The position numbers and the translations under genes were made by a program. Source: Sanchytrium tribonematis (taxonomy: Eukaryota; Sanchytriomycota; Sanchytriomycetes; Sanchytriales; Sanchytriaceae). From it: a stretch of 36,362 nucleotides of DNA. Positions 7,746 through 16,376 of this stretch are shown here, in pieces. Every line of letters starts with the position of its first letter. Within the stretch, counting starts at the first letter, position 1. The notes below the pieces were generated by a model that was not told the origin of the DNA, made no database searches, and saw only the letters and a list, made by a program, of their open reading frames with translations. The stretch covers positions 1 to 36,362 of the forward strand of contig JADGIG010000034.1 in assembly GCA_018985235.1 (NCBI GenBank). Direction: 5' to 3'.

Positions 7746-9869
7746 ATGTTTGTGAGTGTTTACAATCTCTTCGAAATAGCCATAATGGGTATTCAATTTC
7801 TATCACTTACGGCTAGTTACAATGTTGTCTGGAATAACGATTGGATTGGAATTGCTAAAGTTCTTTCTTTTTTTACACAAATCCCGATAACAGAGGATGT
7901 TAGAATTCAGCACGGTTATATTTCTTGCTTATTTCCTTTGGTAATCAGTTTGATTGTTTTATTAACTTTCAAACCTCTTTTTACTGTTTTTAAGGATGTA
8001 GTATCACTCTTTTGTTGGGCAGGACTAGGATTTGGGATATACGAATCAACTTCAAAAGAAAATGTTTCTTTGGGATTCCAGCTAATCAGTATATGTGGAG
8101 CAATATTAGGAATTTTACTCGCTGAAGCCATTATCAAAAAACTTTGGAAAAGGAGAGCAAAAAAGCTTAATCGAGCAGAAAGCTTTGATACCGAGCCAGA
8201 CGATTCAAACAAAAAACCCTTCTGGAAGCAGCTGAGAAATTTATCACTCTCTGGAATATTCATATTTGTTGCAATATTGGCGATCCAGTCCTCACAAAGT
8301 TGGTGGTATATCTTAATATTATTTGCTTGTAGCTCTCTCCTTCTCTACAATTTTATATCTAATTTAGTTCCCAAAGGAAGAGAGTTGAACTCTAAAATCA
8401 ATTATCTTTTCCGAAAGCACACAACAAAAATCATATTAACTATTCTAAGTGCTTTTTATATTCCTTTAACTCTTGATTGCTTACAATTTATCCTGCCTTC
8501 TAAATACCTTCTATATGGAAAGGATATAACTTGCACTTCGAATCAAATAATTAAAATGAAAATGCCCTTTCCTCCAGCCACCTTTGACAGCCTGATGTGC
8601 CTAGAGTCTTTTAACAACAATACTAATCATGTAAGCCTAAAAATGAGCAATTATCATCTTAGTGTTGACTTAAATCAAGAGAGATTTTACCAATCTGATA
8701 CTACCATCCCACTTTATAGTGAGGTGTATCCTTATTTGTTTCCAAGCAGCTTTATTATTTTTGCCCTGGTTTCCATAGGTCTCCCATTTTTATATTACAA
8801 GCTGGTAAATATATGCTATATTTATTTACAAGAATTACCCAAATACAACATTTCTGAGAAAAGTCAGGACTGGGGTGTCGCATCGAAATTATCCTCAAAC
8901 TGTTGCAATTCGCTTTATTGCAATTTGAATGAAAAATTCAAGGATTTTAAATTGATGATGTTGGCTTTTAGACTTTTGGTTGTGATTGTGACAAGTGCGA
9001 CCTATGTCCCAAATATTGAAGGAAACGGATCTCAATATGTATTTATAATATTAGTATTTGTACATTTTGTTATATTAGCTTCAGAAATATATTTTAGGCC
9101 CTTTACGAATTACACGGAGAATTTCTTCCTCTTTGGCTTTCAATTTGTCAATTTGGTGTTTGTAATTTTCGCAACCTTATCGGCATATAGGACAAATCTT
9201 CCAGCTGTCTTACCATTTGTGACTTTAGCTGTTATAATATTGGTGCCTATTCTGGCAATTATTGTAGGATTTTCATATGATCTTTACATTAAAAAGAAAA
9301 AAACTGAAATTGATGCCTCCTTTACTAATGTCGATGCTAGCAAAGTGATTTTGGATTTGGATATGAAGATTGACAAAAAATTACAGTCTCTAGTAGTGTT
9401 CTATTTTGCGACCCTGTATGGATTAATATTTGTAGGTTCTGCTGTGTATTATTATGGTACCACTAAGAATTTCTTCACCTTCAGGTTCTCGAATGGTAGA
9501 ACCAATGGTAACATGGAGGTGACTTTGAAAGAAATGACTAGCTTAGAAGACAAATTTCAATTTGGAAGATCTTGCGAAGATATTTCTATTTTATTGAAAA
9601 ATTGTAACTGTGTTAATATTCCACAAGTATACAAACTCAATAGTACCGAGGTCTGGAAATGTGATCAGGTTGCCTATGCTGATCAACTGCTAATTTTAGA
9701 ACGAACTACAGAAAGTAACTTTATGGATTTAAACTTCAAAATACGCCCATTTTGTTCCAACCAATTTGATACAAACTATTTATTGAGTAACATGACTCTT
9801 CGAAAGGAACCAATTGCAGATTTAGTTAATTTTGATGATTTTAATTCAGAATGGATAAAATTTTGCTGA
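7746..9869 (+). CDS. Large polytopic membrane protein, possibly channel-like
   Basis: This is a 707-residue protein with some 14-15 hydrophobic segments. Four or five lie in the first 250 residues. A lumenal or extracellular domain of ~80 residues with Cys and N-glycosylation sites (NNTNH) follows. A block of helices spans ~345-510, and one late helix lies near 550. The C-terminal ~145 residues are soluble, Cys-containing and rich in N-x-S/T sites, so probably non-cytoplasmic. A YFRPFTNYTENF turn between helices (~450) resembles the R-P-[YF]...N motif of fungal TRP-like and polycystin-like proteins; this is a weak resemblance and I assign no family. An in-frame TAG immediately before the ATG fixes the start. 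No AATAAA is close to the stop. Confidence 0.75.
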   Translation: MFVSVYNLFEIAIMGIQFLSLTASYNVVWNNDWIGIAKVLSFFTQIPITEDVRIQHGYISCLFPLVISLIVLLTFKPLFTVFKDVVSLFCWAGLGFGIYESTSKENVSLGFQLISICGAILGILLAEAIIKKLWKRRAKKLNRAESFDTEPDDSNKKPFWKQLRNLSLSGIFIFVAILAIQSSQSWWYILILFACSSLLLYNFISNLVPKGRELNSKINYLFRKHTTKIILTILSAFYIPLTLDCLQFILPSKYLLYGKDITCTSNQIIKMKMPFPPATFDSLMCLESFNNNTNHVSLKMSNYHLSVDLNQERFYQSDTTIPLYSEVYPYLFPSSFIIFALVSIGLPFLYYKLVNICYIYLQELPKYNISEKSQDWGVASKLSSNCCNSLYCNLNEKFKDFKLMMLAFRLLVVIVTSATYVPNIEGNGSQYVFIILVFVHFVILASEIYFRPFTNYTENFFLFGFQFVNLVFVIFATLSAYRTNLPAVLPFVTLAVIILVPILAIIVGFSYDLYIKKKKTEIDASFTNVDASKVILDLDMKIDKKLQSLVVFYFATLYGLIFVGSAVYYYGTTKNFFTFRFSNGRTNGNMEVTLKEMTSLEDKFQFGRSCEDISILLKNCNCVNIPQVYKLNSTEVWKCDQVAYADQLLILERTTESNFMDLNFKIRPFCSNQFDTNYLLSNMTLRKEPIADLVNFDDFNSEWIKFC

Positions 9870-10071
9870 TTAATTTTAATCTATATGAATTGAACATTCA
9901 ACATGCCAAAAGCGATCTATATGTCAGGAACATTTTGTCTTTCAGGAATCAATCTTAAGGCTTAATTGTATGCACATGTTTCACCAAAATTGCATTTCAA
10001 ATTGGATTCAATACAAATACAGCTGTCCAATTTGTTTAGAGCCATGTGAATGATGGATATCATGTTATTTA

Positions 10072-10329
10072 TTATATTTTCAATAAATAATACCAGTAAT
10101 GAGGAGGCCTAGCCACGTTCTGCAACAAGCCTTGCGATAGCACCTCATAAAAATCATTTAAATTACTGCAGTAGCCTTTCTCCGCACAGTCACTAATAAA
10201 TTTGTCCAGCTGTTTTATTTCCGTATCGTTAAGCCTTGATATTCTCAGAAGTTTCTTTATATCCGTAAGGTAATTGTATGCCATAAATGGATCTGTAAGA
10301 CCATTAACAATGATAACTGTACTGTTCAT
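10072..10329 (-). CDS. Small protein, unknown
   Basis: This is an 85-residue ORF with an ATG start. The stop is followed directly by TAATAAATA, the compact poly(A) arrangement seen at well-identified genes here, which supports it as real. It shares a loose pattern (L-x-x-T-E, then Ile, then YC ~14 residues later, then an aromatic and Leu) with the C-terminal half of the neighbour at 10471-10785, suggesting diverged paralogues. No signal peptide or membrane helix is obvious. Function unknown. Confidence 0.5.
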   Translation of the reverse strand: MNSTVIIVNGLTDPFMAYNYLTDIKKLLRISRLNDTEIKQLDKFISDCAEKGYCSNLNDFYEVLSQGLLQNVARPPHYWYYLLKI

Positions 10330-10470
10330 GAAGTAACGGGTGCTTTACTCATTAAATACATCAAAAGCGATCTCTCATTCAGACACATCGAAGTCAAATT
10401 GGAAATATCGATTTTTGGTCGGATCGGTCAAATATTAGGTTGGATCGAAAATTTCAGGTAAAATTGAAAG

Positions 10471-10785
10471 TTATTTACTTTTATGCCCCACAAGATCGCT
10501 GTAGCTGAATGACTTTCGGGATATCCTGCAATATGTGCTATTTTGCTCTTGCCAGCCAATTATTTGCTTGAATCTTGCGACTTCGGTCGGCGTCAAATAT
10601 ATGCTGATGATTGCTAGCCATTTTTTATCACAAATGTTTTCTCTTGGAGAATACAAAATCCTATCGTCAACTTTGATAAGGAATTTGTTCATCCTTAAAA
10701 GTTCACGTAATTCTTGTGGACGATTAAGTAAAGAACACTCTTGGTTGCTGATTGTTGGTAACACAATTTTGGCGGCCAAAGTCAT
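10471..10785 (-). CDS. Small protein, unknown
   Basis: This is a 104-residue ORF with an ATG start (MTLAAKIVLP). It is mixed alpha/beta in composition with basic residues throughout and three or four Cys. The C-terminal half (LTPTEVARFKQIIGW...YC) loosely matches the 85-residue neighbour downstream on the same strand. The stop lies in AAATAAC, not a perfect poly(A) signal. Function unknown, and it could be a chance frame. Confidence 0.4.
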   Translation of the reverse strand: MTLAAKIVLPTISNQECSLLNRPQELRELLRMNKFLIKVDDRILYSPRENICDKKWLAIISIYLTPTEVARFKQIIGWQEQNSTYCRISRKSFSYSDLVGHKSK

Positions 10786-10853
10786 TTTTATTGATATCTA
10801 GTTTTAGTGGGCCGCCCCCTTTTTAATTTTAGTCTAAAAATTGGCAAAAAAGT

Positions 10854-11033
10854 TTATTGGGCGTATTGGGGCAAATTGTCAAAGCTACCCGATGAAAAAA
10901 TTAGATCATAAGGAGGTAGACCATTGATCTTGGCTTGTATTGATCTGATATAAAACTGATGTTTACGAAATTCGAAAATCTTCTCATCTGGATGTTCTAT
11001 GTGATAAAGTAGAGATCCTTTGTTGTAGGTCAT
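10854..11033 (-). CDS. Very small protein (59 aa), unknown
   Basis: From the ATG at 11033 an uninterrupted 59-codon frame runs to TAA. The end is CAA TAA ACT, so the stop lies inside AATAAA exactly as in SEC13 and SPO22. The peptide (MTYNKGSLLYHIEHPDEKIF...) is protein-like, charged and aromatic, with no membrane helix. Its start faces the EDEM-like gene across a 119-nt divergent promoter containing a TATATAG stretch. It is one of three tandem small minus-strand genes. Function unknown. Confidence 0.5.
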   Translation of the reverse strand: MTYNKGSLLYHIEHPDEKIFEFRKHQFYIRSIQAKINGLPPYDLIFSSGSFDNLPQYAQ

Positions 11034-11152
11034 CTTTGGTTTTGGTTGTGATGAGGTGTGACTATATACCTGATCTATTCATTAGTGATCTCTAAATATT
11101 AAAAGAGTGCTCTCCGAGTTAACATATTTGTTTTAAATCTTAAATTTTGCAA

Positions 11153-12844
11153 ATGTTGCTCTTAATTTTCTTTCAAATCGGGTCGTGTTTAAAAGTTGAA
11201 GACATGTTTGATTTTTCTGTAAATTCCTATTTGAAATTAGCGTACCCTAGAGACGAGCTTCATCCTTTAAAATGTGTCGCAAAAAATCGAACAGAGCATG
11301 AAGAGGTTATGGGAGATTATATGCTAACACTTGTTGATTCGCTGACTACTGCTATCTCCATGAGACAGCCGAATCGACTTTTGCAGCTTCTTAACTTGCT
11401 GACATTGAAAAATTTTGACCTGAATTCTACAGTTGCGGTTTTTGAAGCTAATATTCGAGTTCTAGGTTCTCTAAGCAGCACAGCCTTGCTCCTCGAAGAT
11501 ACCAAATTTTTAAAATGGTTTTCTTCCAATAACACTATAACACAACAATTACGGCAACATCAGAAAAGGCTAATATCACTTGGCAAAGATCTTGGAGACA
11601 GGCTTATGAAATCATTTGCAACCTATTCTGGTATCCCAACTTCAAAAGTCAATTTAAGATACCCATTGCAACTCTACAATGTTACGTCAGAATATGTCCG
11701 AGCAGAAAACGTTGAATCCTCTCATAGAAACACAAATTGTGCCTCGGCCGGTACTCTTTTACTGGAATTTGGTATGCTTTCAAAGCTCACTAGCAATTAT
11801 ACCTACTACCGCTATGCTCGACGAGCCTTGATCGCAGCAGTCCATACTCAAACCTATTCTGGCTTGTATGGAAACGAAATTGATGTTGATGGCCGAATTA
11901 TAGACATACACCACTCATTAGGTGGAGGCATAGATTCACTTTATGAATATTTGCTGAAAGGCTATGTAGTTTTCAATGATGAAACATTACTGGATTTATT
12001 TTACCATTCTTACCAAAATCTATTTGCTCTCAATGCGTACAAGTCTCAAACCAAATATTTCTTTAAATTCAATAAGCAGTGTATTCCTGTACTTATGCCA
12101 CCGACTTTTCACTTAAATGTCAATGCAAAAACAGGTCAACTTTTAATTCCACGCATCAATGGTTTGGCCGCATTTTTTCCTGGTTTGCAAATTCTTTTTG
12201 GGGATGTGGACTTTGCATTTTATCATTTGCTAGTATATATCAGGTTATTGGAAGTGTACCCTTTTGTACCTGAGGCCTTCAACATCAATGTCCATAATGT
12301 GGAATTTAACATGTACCTATTACGTCCCGAAGTGTATGAAAGCATGGTATTTGTCAAGTCGGCTTTCAAGGCAAGTAATTTAGAAATTGACGTGACACTG
12401 GAAAATCTTACTAAAGATTGTATGGCGCGGTTTGAAAAATATTGCAAAACTAAATGCGGATACGCTAGTTTGATAAATTTGTTGCTAAAGAAGAAAGAGG
12501 GTAGAATGGAATCCTACTTTATTAGTGAAACTTTGAAATATATGCACTTAATGTTTGAAAACGAAAAGCATCCATTCTTGAGTGAACATTTTACTTTTAC
12601 AACAGAGGGTCATCCTATTAGAGTCATGAATTGGAAAAAGCAAATGTCAGAATTTCCATTGTTTAATATTAGTATCCCTAGAATTAAAAAGATTAAATTA
12701 ACCAAAAAATGCATCAAACCGCAAAATCCTTACACAAATTTAATTGAAAATCACAAATTTTCGACTTTTGAAAATTTTATATTTACTAGGAAAGTTAGGA
12801 AATTACTAAAGAAGGCATACAGAAAGGTGCTATTTAATTTCTAG
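11153..12844 (+). CDS. EDEM1: EDEM/Mnl1-like GH47 alpha-mannosidase-family protein
   Basis: This is a 563-residue protein starting at the first ATG of the frame, giving a signal peptide (MLLLIFFQIGSC). The N-terminal SYLKLAYPRDELHPLKC is the hallmark opening of EDEM proteins. The GH47 (alpha/alpha)7 barrel follows, including VDSLTTAISM (~60), YSGLYGNEID then HHSLGGGIDSLYEYLLK (~240-268) and HPFLSEHFTFTTEGHP near 485. EDEMs trim mannose from misfolded glycoproteins in the ER and route them to degradation. Several potential N-glycosylation sites and a basic C-terminus are present. The last bases overlap the end of the convergent 7-TM gene by 15 nt. It is shorter than yeast Mnl1 and lacks its long C-terminal extension. 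Confidence 0.88.
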   Translation: MLLLIFFQIGSCLKVEDMFDFSVNSYLKLAYPRDELHPLKCVAKNRTEHEEVMGDYMLTLVDSLTTAISMRQPNRLLQLLNLLTLKNFDLNSTVAVFEANIRVLGSLSSTALLLEDTKFLKWFSSNNTITQQLRQHQKRLISLGKDLGDRLMKSFATYSGIPTSKVNLRYPLQLYNVTSEYVRAENVESSHRNTNCASAGTLLLEFGMLSKLTSNYTYYRYARRALIAAVHTQTYSGLYGNEIDVDGRIIDIHHSLGGGIDSLYEYLLKGYVVFNDETLLDLFYHSYQNLFALNAYKSQTKYFFKFNKQCIPVLMPPTFHLNVNAKTGQLLIPRINGLAAFFPGLQILFGDVDFAFYHLLVYIRLLEVYPFVPEAFNINVHNVEFNMYLLRPEVYESMVFVKSAFKASNLEIDVTLENLTKDCMARFEKYCKTKCGYASLINLLLKKKEGRMESYFISETLKYMHLMFENEKHPFLSEHFTFTTEGHPIRVMNWKKQMSEFPLFNISIPRIKKIKLTKKCIKPQNPYTNLIENHKFSTFENFIFTRKVRKLLKKAYRKVLFNF

Positions 12845-13540
12845 CCTAGTGCGCTTGTTTTTGAATATGCTGTCTATCTCAAACAACAATTGGAATCCCA
12901 TTAATGTTACAACCAGATTGCTTTCTATTGCTAAAATGGCAGTAATATTATATTCTGACAAACTTTGTACATAAATGATCAATAAACGACCGAAGATCAT
13001 AATTGTTAGAGTATATAAAGATACGATTTTGAAATTATTTCCTTTCATTTTGGAGCACTTTGACATTAGAGAGCCAATAGAGATAATGTAAATAAGTACC
13101 AAGAAAATGGTTTGAGTAGTTGAAGTCGCCTGAAAATTGCTAGGTAGTGAAATTATATTGCTTTTATGGGTGCATTGAAATGAGTTAATGAGTACCAATA
13201 TGGAAAATATAAATAACCCCAAGTCGAAAAGGATAATCGCAACTTTTAGAACTTTTATCGTTGATTTGAAAGACCTCAAAATCAAAAATTGAGCTGTCAG
13301 TAATGTTGATGCTATTTCTAGAGATCTAAACGTATAGATAAATGAAAAGCAGTCCATGAGATTATATTTGAGTACCATAATGCTACAAATAATTAGACAA
13401 ACATTTGAAAAAATTAGGACCAAATTCACTCTCCTTTTCTTCCTTAATAAAAAAAAGCCTAGACATATACCTTGCAAATTCGCACAAGTAGCCATGCCAA
13501 ATAGAATGATGCCGCTCACATCCTTATTGAAATTTGTCAT
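12830..13540 (-). CDS. 7-TM protein, member 1 of a local family
   Basis: This is a 236-residue protein with seven hydrophobic segments. It shares FGMATCANLQG (~14-24) in the first helix and SNLVVTLMGFQLLFEI near the end with the proteins at 14157 and 15045, so they are paralogues. It is the most diverged of the three and lacks their long Ser-rich C-tail. Its conserved DC near residue 63 matches member 2. Opposite orientation to the other two. The size and topology suit a small receptor or transporter, but I recognise no GPCR motif. Its end overlaps the EDEM gene by 15 nt, in antisense. Confidence 0.75.
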   Translation of the reverse strand: MTNFNKDVSGIILFGMATCANLQGICLGFFLLRKKRRVNLVLIFSNVCLIICSIMVLKYNLMDCFSFIYTFRSLEIASTLLTAQFLILRSFKSTIKVLKVAIILFDLGLFIFSILVLINSFQCTHKSNIISLPSNFQATSTTQTIFLVLIYIISIGSLMSKCSKMKGNNFKIVSLYTLTIMIFGRLLIIYVQSLSEYNITAILAIESNLVVTLMGFQLLFEIDSIFKNKRTRLEIK

Positions 13541-13668
13541 TCACAAAGACAAGACAGTCCCCAATATTTCATTAAATCGACATCCTCACCACGCCTATCA
13601 AATCTTGTTCCTCTGTTCTTCATGGCAGGTATATTTGATAAAAGCAAGTTCAAATTCACAAAGAGGAT

Positions 13669-13947
13669 TTATTCAGCTTTAACAGTTGCCCTTGTGTAAA
13701 TAAGTTGTGCGTTGCTTCTTGCAATCAGTTTGATATGTCCTTCCTTTTCAAGAGCCAAAAGTGCTTGCTTTGCGAGAGAAGCAGTTACATTAAGCTTTTC
13801 AACCAAGGCACTTTGAGTAATAACTCTCATAGGAGGAACTTCTTTATATAATTTGTCGTAAGTTTCTTGGTCTAAGACGACAGCTCTGTTGGCTTTATCC
13901 TTGACTTTTCCTTTTGACCACTTCTTTTTCTTTTGTCCTGCTGCCAT
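13669..13947 (-). CDS. RPS25: 40S ribosomal protein S25 (eS25)
   Basis: This is a 92-residue small-subunit protein. KKKKWSKGKVKDKANRAVVLDQ is the family's basic N-terminal signature, followed by the winged-helix core (KEVPPMRVITQSALVEKL, then LEKEGHIKLI) and the conserved end IYTRA. I chose the ATG of MAAGQKKKKW; the frame stays open further upstream but those residues match nothing in S25. The N-terminus is shorter than in yeast or human. The stop (GAA TAA ATC) lies in AATAAA. ATTCACGTGT lies 40 nt upstream of the start, shared with RPL14. Confidence 0.95.
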   Translation of the reverse strand: MAAGQKKKKWSKGKVKDKANRAVVLDQETYDKLYKEVPPMRVITQSALVEKLNVTASLAKQALLALEKEGHIKLIARSNAQLIYTRATVKAE

Positions 13948-13987
13948 TTCTCGACTAATATAATTAAGAGTTGATAGAATCAAAGTC

Positions 13988-13997
13988 ACACGTGAAT
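13988..13997 (-). promoter_or_regulatory. Ribosomal protein gene element (ATTCACGTGT)
   Basis: Read on the gene strand this is ATTCACGTGT, 40 nt before the RPS25 ATG. The identical decamer is 34 nt before RPL14, and its ATTCACG core is 44 nt before RPS3. Confidence 0.55.
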
Positions 13998-14147
13998 AAT
14001 ATGAAACTGATTGCCGATAATTTTTATTCGTAAACAATGGGGAATAATCATATTGATGTATGAAGATCTTTAAATGAACACACAACTAGAGGTTTTTAAG
14101 GCAAGTGCGGCGACTATCAAGAAATCCCTCTGCGATAAAGTGTTTTT

Positions 14148-14155
14148 CAAGCCAC
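14148..14155 (-). promoter_or_regulatory. Start-proximal element (inverted, CAAGCCAC)
   Basis: CAAGCCAC, the reverse complement of GTGGCTTG, ends 1 nt before the ATG at 14157. Confidence 0.5.
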
Positions 14156-14156
14156 A

Positions 14157-14987
14157 ATGATTTTTCAAAATATCGACTGGAGTCATTACATATATTTTGG
14201 AATCGCGATCAATGCGAATTTACAGGGATTAATTATGTCTCCTTTGCTACTTATGAAGGATTTTAAACGAAATTGGTTTATTGTGATATCTAATATTCTA
14301 TATTTCATTGGAAACTGGGTCTCATTTTTCGGTAATTCCATCGATTGTGACACGGCTATGTACGTAGTACAATTAACGATAATCACAGGCTCAATCTTTG
14401 AGGTTCACACGCCTCTTGTACGCGCTTATAAATTATTGGAAGGTAAGTTGAAGAGGAGCATTCCAATACTTAGTGGATCTTTAATTATATGTATATTCTG
14501 CAGTCTCGCTGGCATTCATAGTATGTGCTACACAAGTTCGTCTCATTTTGTGAAAATATTTGTTTCGATTGTTCCAGACTTGATTGCTAGTATATTTTCC
14601 ATTTCGATTTATTTGATCTCATTTTGGAAAATCATTGAACTTATTGATAGCAGTGAATTTGGCAAGGACAATCCTAAGATGCAAATGATAAGAGCCATAG
14701 CCAAATTTTCTATGTATTTTATGGTATTAGTACGATGTTGCATGATAGGATTTTCAATAGGAGGACTCGATACAAATCAAAAACTTTCCACTGCTTTAAG
14801 AACTAATCTAGTTGTGTTCTTAATGATAGTACAACTAACTCTAGAGCTCACCAAGTCATCAGGAGAAACATCTGAACGAAGTGATGTTGAATCAGTTGGA
14901 AAAAGAAGAAATACTAGAGACGATTTCAAGGATAATAACAAACAATCTGTAAAGCCAACCCAGTCATTTGCTATAATGCACGAATAA
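14157..14987 (+). CDS. 7-TM protein, member 2 of a local family
   Basis: This is a 276-residue protein. Helices lie at about 12-32, 40-59, 67-87, 102-121, 134-157, 183-203 and 213-232. The conserved FGIAINANLQG is at 14-24 and TNLVVFLMIVQLTLEL at 216-231. The IFEVHTPL stretch at 80-87 is shared with member 3 (LFEAHTPL). A hydrophilic, charged C-tail of ~40 residues follows. Paralogue of the next gene (head-to-tail, 57 nt apart) and of 12830-13540. I do not recognise the wider family; a lineage-specific receptor is plausible but inferred. The stop (GAA TAA ATT) lies in AATAAA. Confidence 0.8.
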   Translation: MIFQNIDWSHYIYFGIAINANLQGLIMSPLLLMKDFKRNWFIVISNILYFIGNWVSFFGNSIDCDTAMYVVQLTIITGSIFEVHTPLVRAYKLLEGKLKRSIPILSGSLIICIFCSLAGIHSMCYTSSSHFVKIFVSIVPDLIASIFSISIYLISFWKIIELIDSSEFGKDNPKMQMIRAIAKFSMYFMVLVRCCMIGFSIGGLDTNQKLSTALRTNLVVFLMIVQLTLELTKSSGETSERSDVESVGKRRNTRDDFKDNNKQSVKPTQSFAIMHE

Positions 14988-15031
14988 ATTTTAGATGTTA
15001 TAATTTGATAATATATTTTATGTTACTCGTG

Positions 15032-15039
15032 GTGGCTTG
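15032..15039 (+). promoter_or_regulatory. Start-proximal GTGGCTTG element
   Basis: GTGGCTTG lies 5 nt before the ATG at 15045. Confidence 0.5.
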
Positions 15040-15044
15040 TTCAA

Positions 15045-15914
15045 ATGTCATCTTCAGGAGACTATTACGATTATGCTGACTGGGGATTTTACTTCTGTTT
15101 TGGAGCCGCTATATGCGCTAATTTTCAAGGATTGTTAATATCAACCGTGCTACTTAAGAAAAACTGGAGAAGAAATATCGTGATTGTCATAGCTAACATC
15201 TGTTATTTAATCAGCAATTGGATTTCATTCGGTCAATCTACAACAGAAAATTGCACCTCTACAGGATACGCGGTCCAAATAATGCTTATCTTTGGTTCCT
15301 TATTTGAAGCTCACACCCCTTTGCTTCGAGCCTTTTCCTTACTTACACCAAGGTGGAAGAAGGCGGCGCCAATTTTAAGCGCTATAATGATTATTGCCCA
15401 ATTTTGTACCTTAATTGGTGTGCAATTTATATGTGATTCAGAAGAACATCAGTTTATGGTGGTAGTTCATAGACGATCTGCTGACGCGGTCGCTTCTTTG
15501 TTTGCAATTTATATTTATATATTGTCATTCTCTAAAATTATTCAAGTAATTGATACTAGTCAGTTTGGTAAATCAAATGGAAGAATGAAAGTCATTAGGA
15601 CTTTGTCAAAATATTCCATGCTTTTCGCTATTGCCATGAGAGTTGTTATCGCTCTATTCGACATTGGACGACTTGACAAAAATGGAAAAGTTGTTATGGC
15701 AATGAGATCGAATATTGTGGTGTTTTTAATGGCTACACAATTGTGCTTAGAACTGAGCAAGTTGAGCAGTGACGGTTCAGAGTATAGTGACTCAGATAGC
15801 ATTACCGGTGCAAACAAGGGTACAGGATCAGCGACTGGTCATACTACATCCAAATCTAAAGCTGAGCACAGAATTTCAGCTATGTCCGCGTCCTCCAAAA
15901 AATTTCACAAGTAA
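15045..15914 (+). CDS. 7-TM protein, member 3 of a local family
   Basis: This is a 289-residue protein, closest to member 2. It has an acidic, Tyr-rich N-terminus (DYYDYADW), FGAAICANFQG in helix 1, LFEAHTPLLRAF in helix 3 and SNIVVFLMATQLCLEL in helix 7. The Ser-rich, basic C-tail of ~50 residues (EYSDSDS...) could be phosphorylated. Conservation between members 2 and 3 covers all seven helices, indicating tandem duplication. Family and ligand unknown. AATAAA occurs ~11 nt after the stop. Confidence 0.8.
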   Translation: MSSSGDYYDYADWGFYFCFGAAICANFQGLLISTVLLKKNWRRNIVIVIANICYLISNWISFGQSTTENCTSTGYAVQIMLIFGSLFEAHTPLLRAFSLLTPRWKKAAPILSAIMIIAQFCTLIGVQFICDSEEHQFMVVVHRRSADAVASLFAIYIYILSFSKIIQVIDTSQFGKSNGRMKVIRTLSKYSMLFAIAMRVVIALFDIGRLDKNGKVVMAMRSNIVVFLMATQLCLELSKLSSDGSEYSDSDSITGANKGTGSATGHTTSKSKAEHRISAMSASSKKFHK

Positions 15915-15938
15915 ATATTTTAAAATAAAGCAATTTAC

Positions 15939-16376
15939 TTAAATCAAGACAATTGTTGATAGGCCAATGATACAACTGATAACTACAGAACCAGCTACAC
16001 CACTAGTTGACTTATTTTGAGAGTTGTTTCCATTTGCAGATGATGATGAGTTTGAAGAATTGCTTGAGCTTGAGTCATTCCCAACAACCAATGTATCGTT
16101 GATACCATCGTTCTTTGAAGATACAAATTTACCACCCTGTTGAGTGATAAAATCTGCAATGCAAGAGTTATAACAATTTGCATCCGCCCCACAAGATTTT
16201 TGACATTGTGCTTGTTTATCGACAACCTTTGAGTCTCCGAATGGAACTTGTGCACATTTGCTACGACATTCTAGATTTGCAGCAGAGTCAGTGATAGAAT
16301 CGCATTTTGCGCGAGCACATTGTTCGATTTCGGCTGTGGTTAATCCAAAAATTGAAGAAATTGAAAGTAGAACCAT
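15939..16376 (-). CDS. Cysteine-rich secreted, probably GPI-anchored protein
   Basis: This is a 145-residue protein from the ATG that gives a compact signal peptide (MVLLSISSIFGLTTA). An upstream in-frame ATG at 16427 would spoil that signal. The mature part has about nine Cys in close pairs (CARAKC, CRSKC, CQKSC, then CYNSC), a small disulfide-rich domain. A Ser/Asn-rich linker with many N-x-S/T sites follows, then a C-terminal hydrophobic stretch after GVAGS, the pattern of a GPI attachment signal. It is probably a wall or plasma-membrane surface protein. The paired-Cys domain is not CFEM as far as I can judge; family unknown. Confidence 0.7.
   Translation of the reverse strand: MVLLSISSIFGLTTAEIEQCARAKCDSITDSAANLECRSKCAQVPFGDSKVVDKQAQCQKSCGADANCYNSCIADFITQQGGKFVSSKNDGINDTLVVGNDSSSSNSSNSSSSANGNNSQNKSTSGVAGSVVISCIIGLSTIVLI

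Noticed and set aside
12827-12844. An 18-nt GT...AG segment at the end of the EDEM-like gene (GTGCTATTTAATTTCTAG)
   Set aside because: The branch A is in the wrong place, and splicing would extend the protein into sequence antisense to the 7-TM gene.
15911-15930. A 20-nt GT...AG segment spanning the stop of 7-TM member 3
   Set aside because: It lacks YTNAT and contains AATAAA, which is better read as the poly(A) signal.
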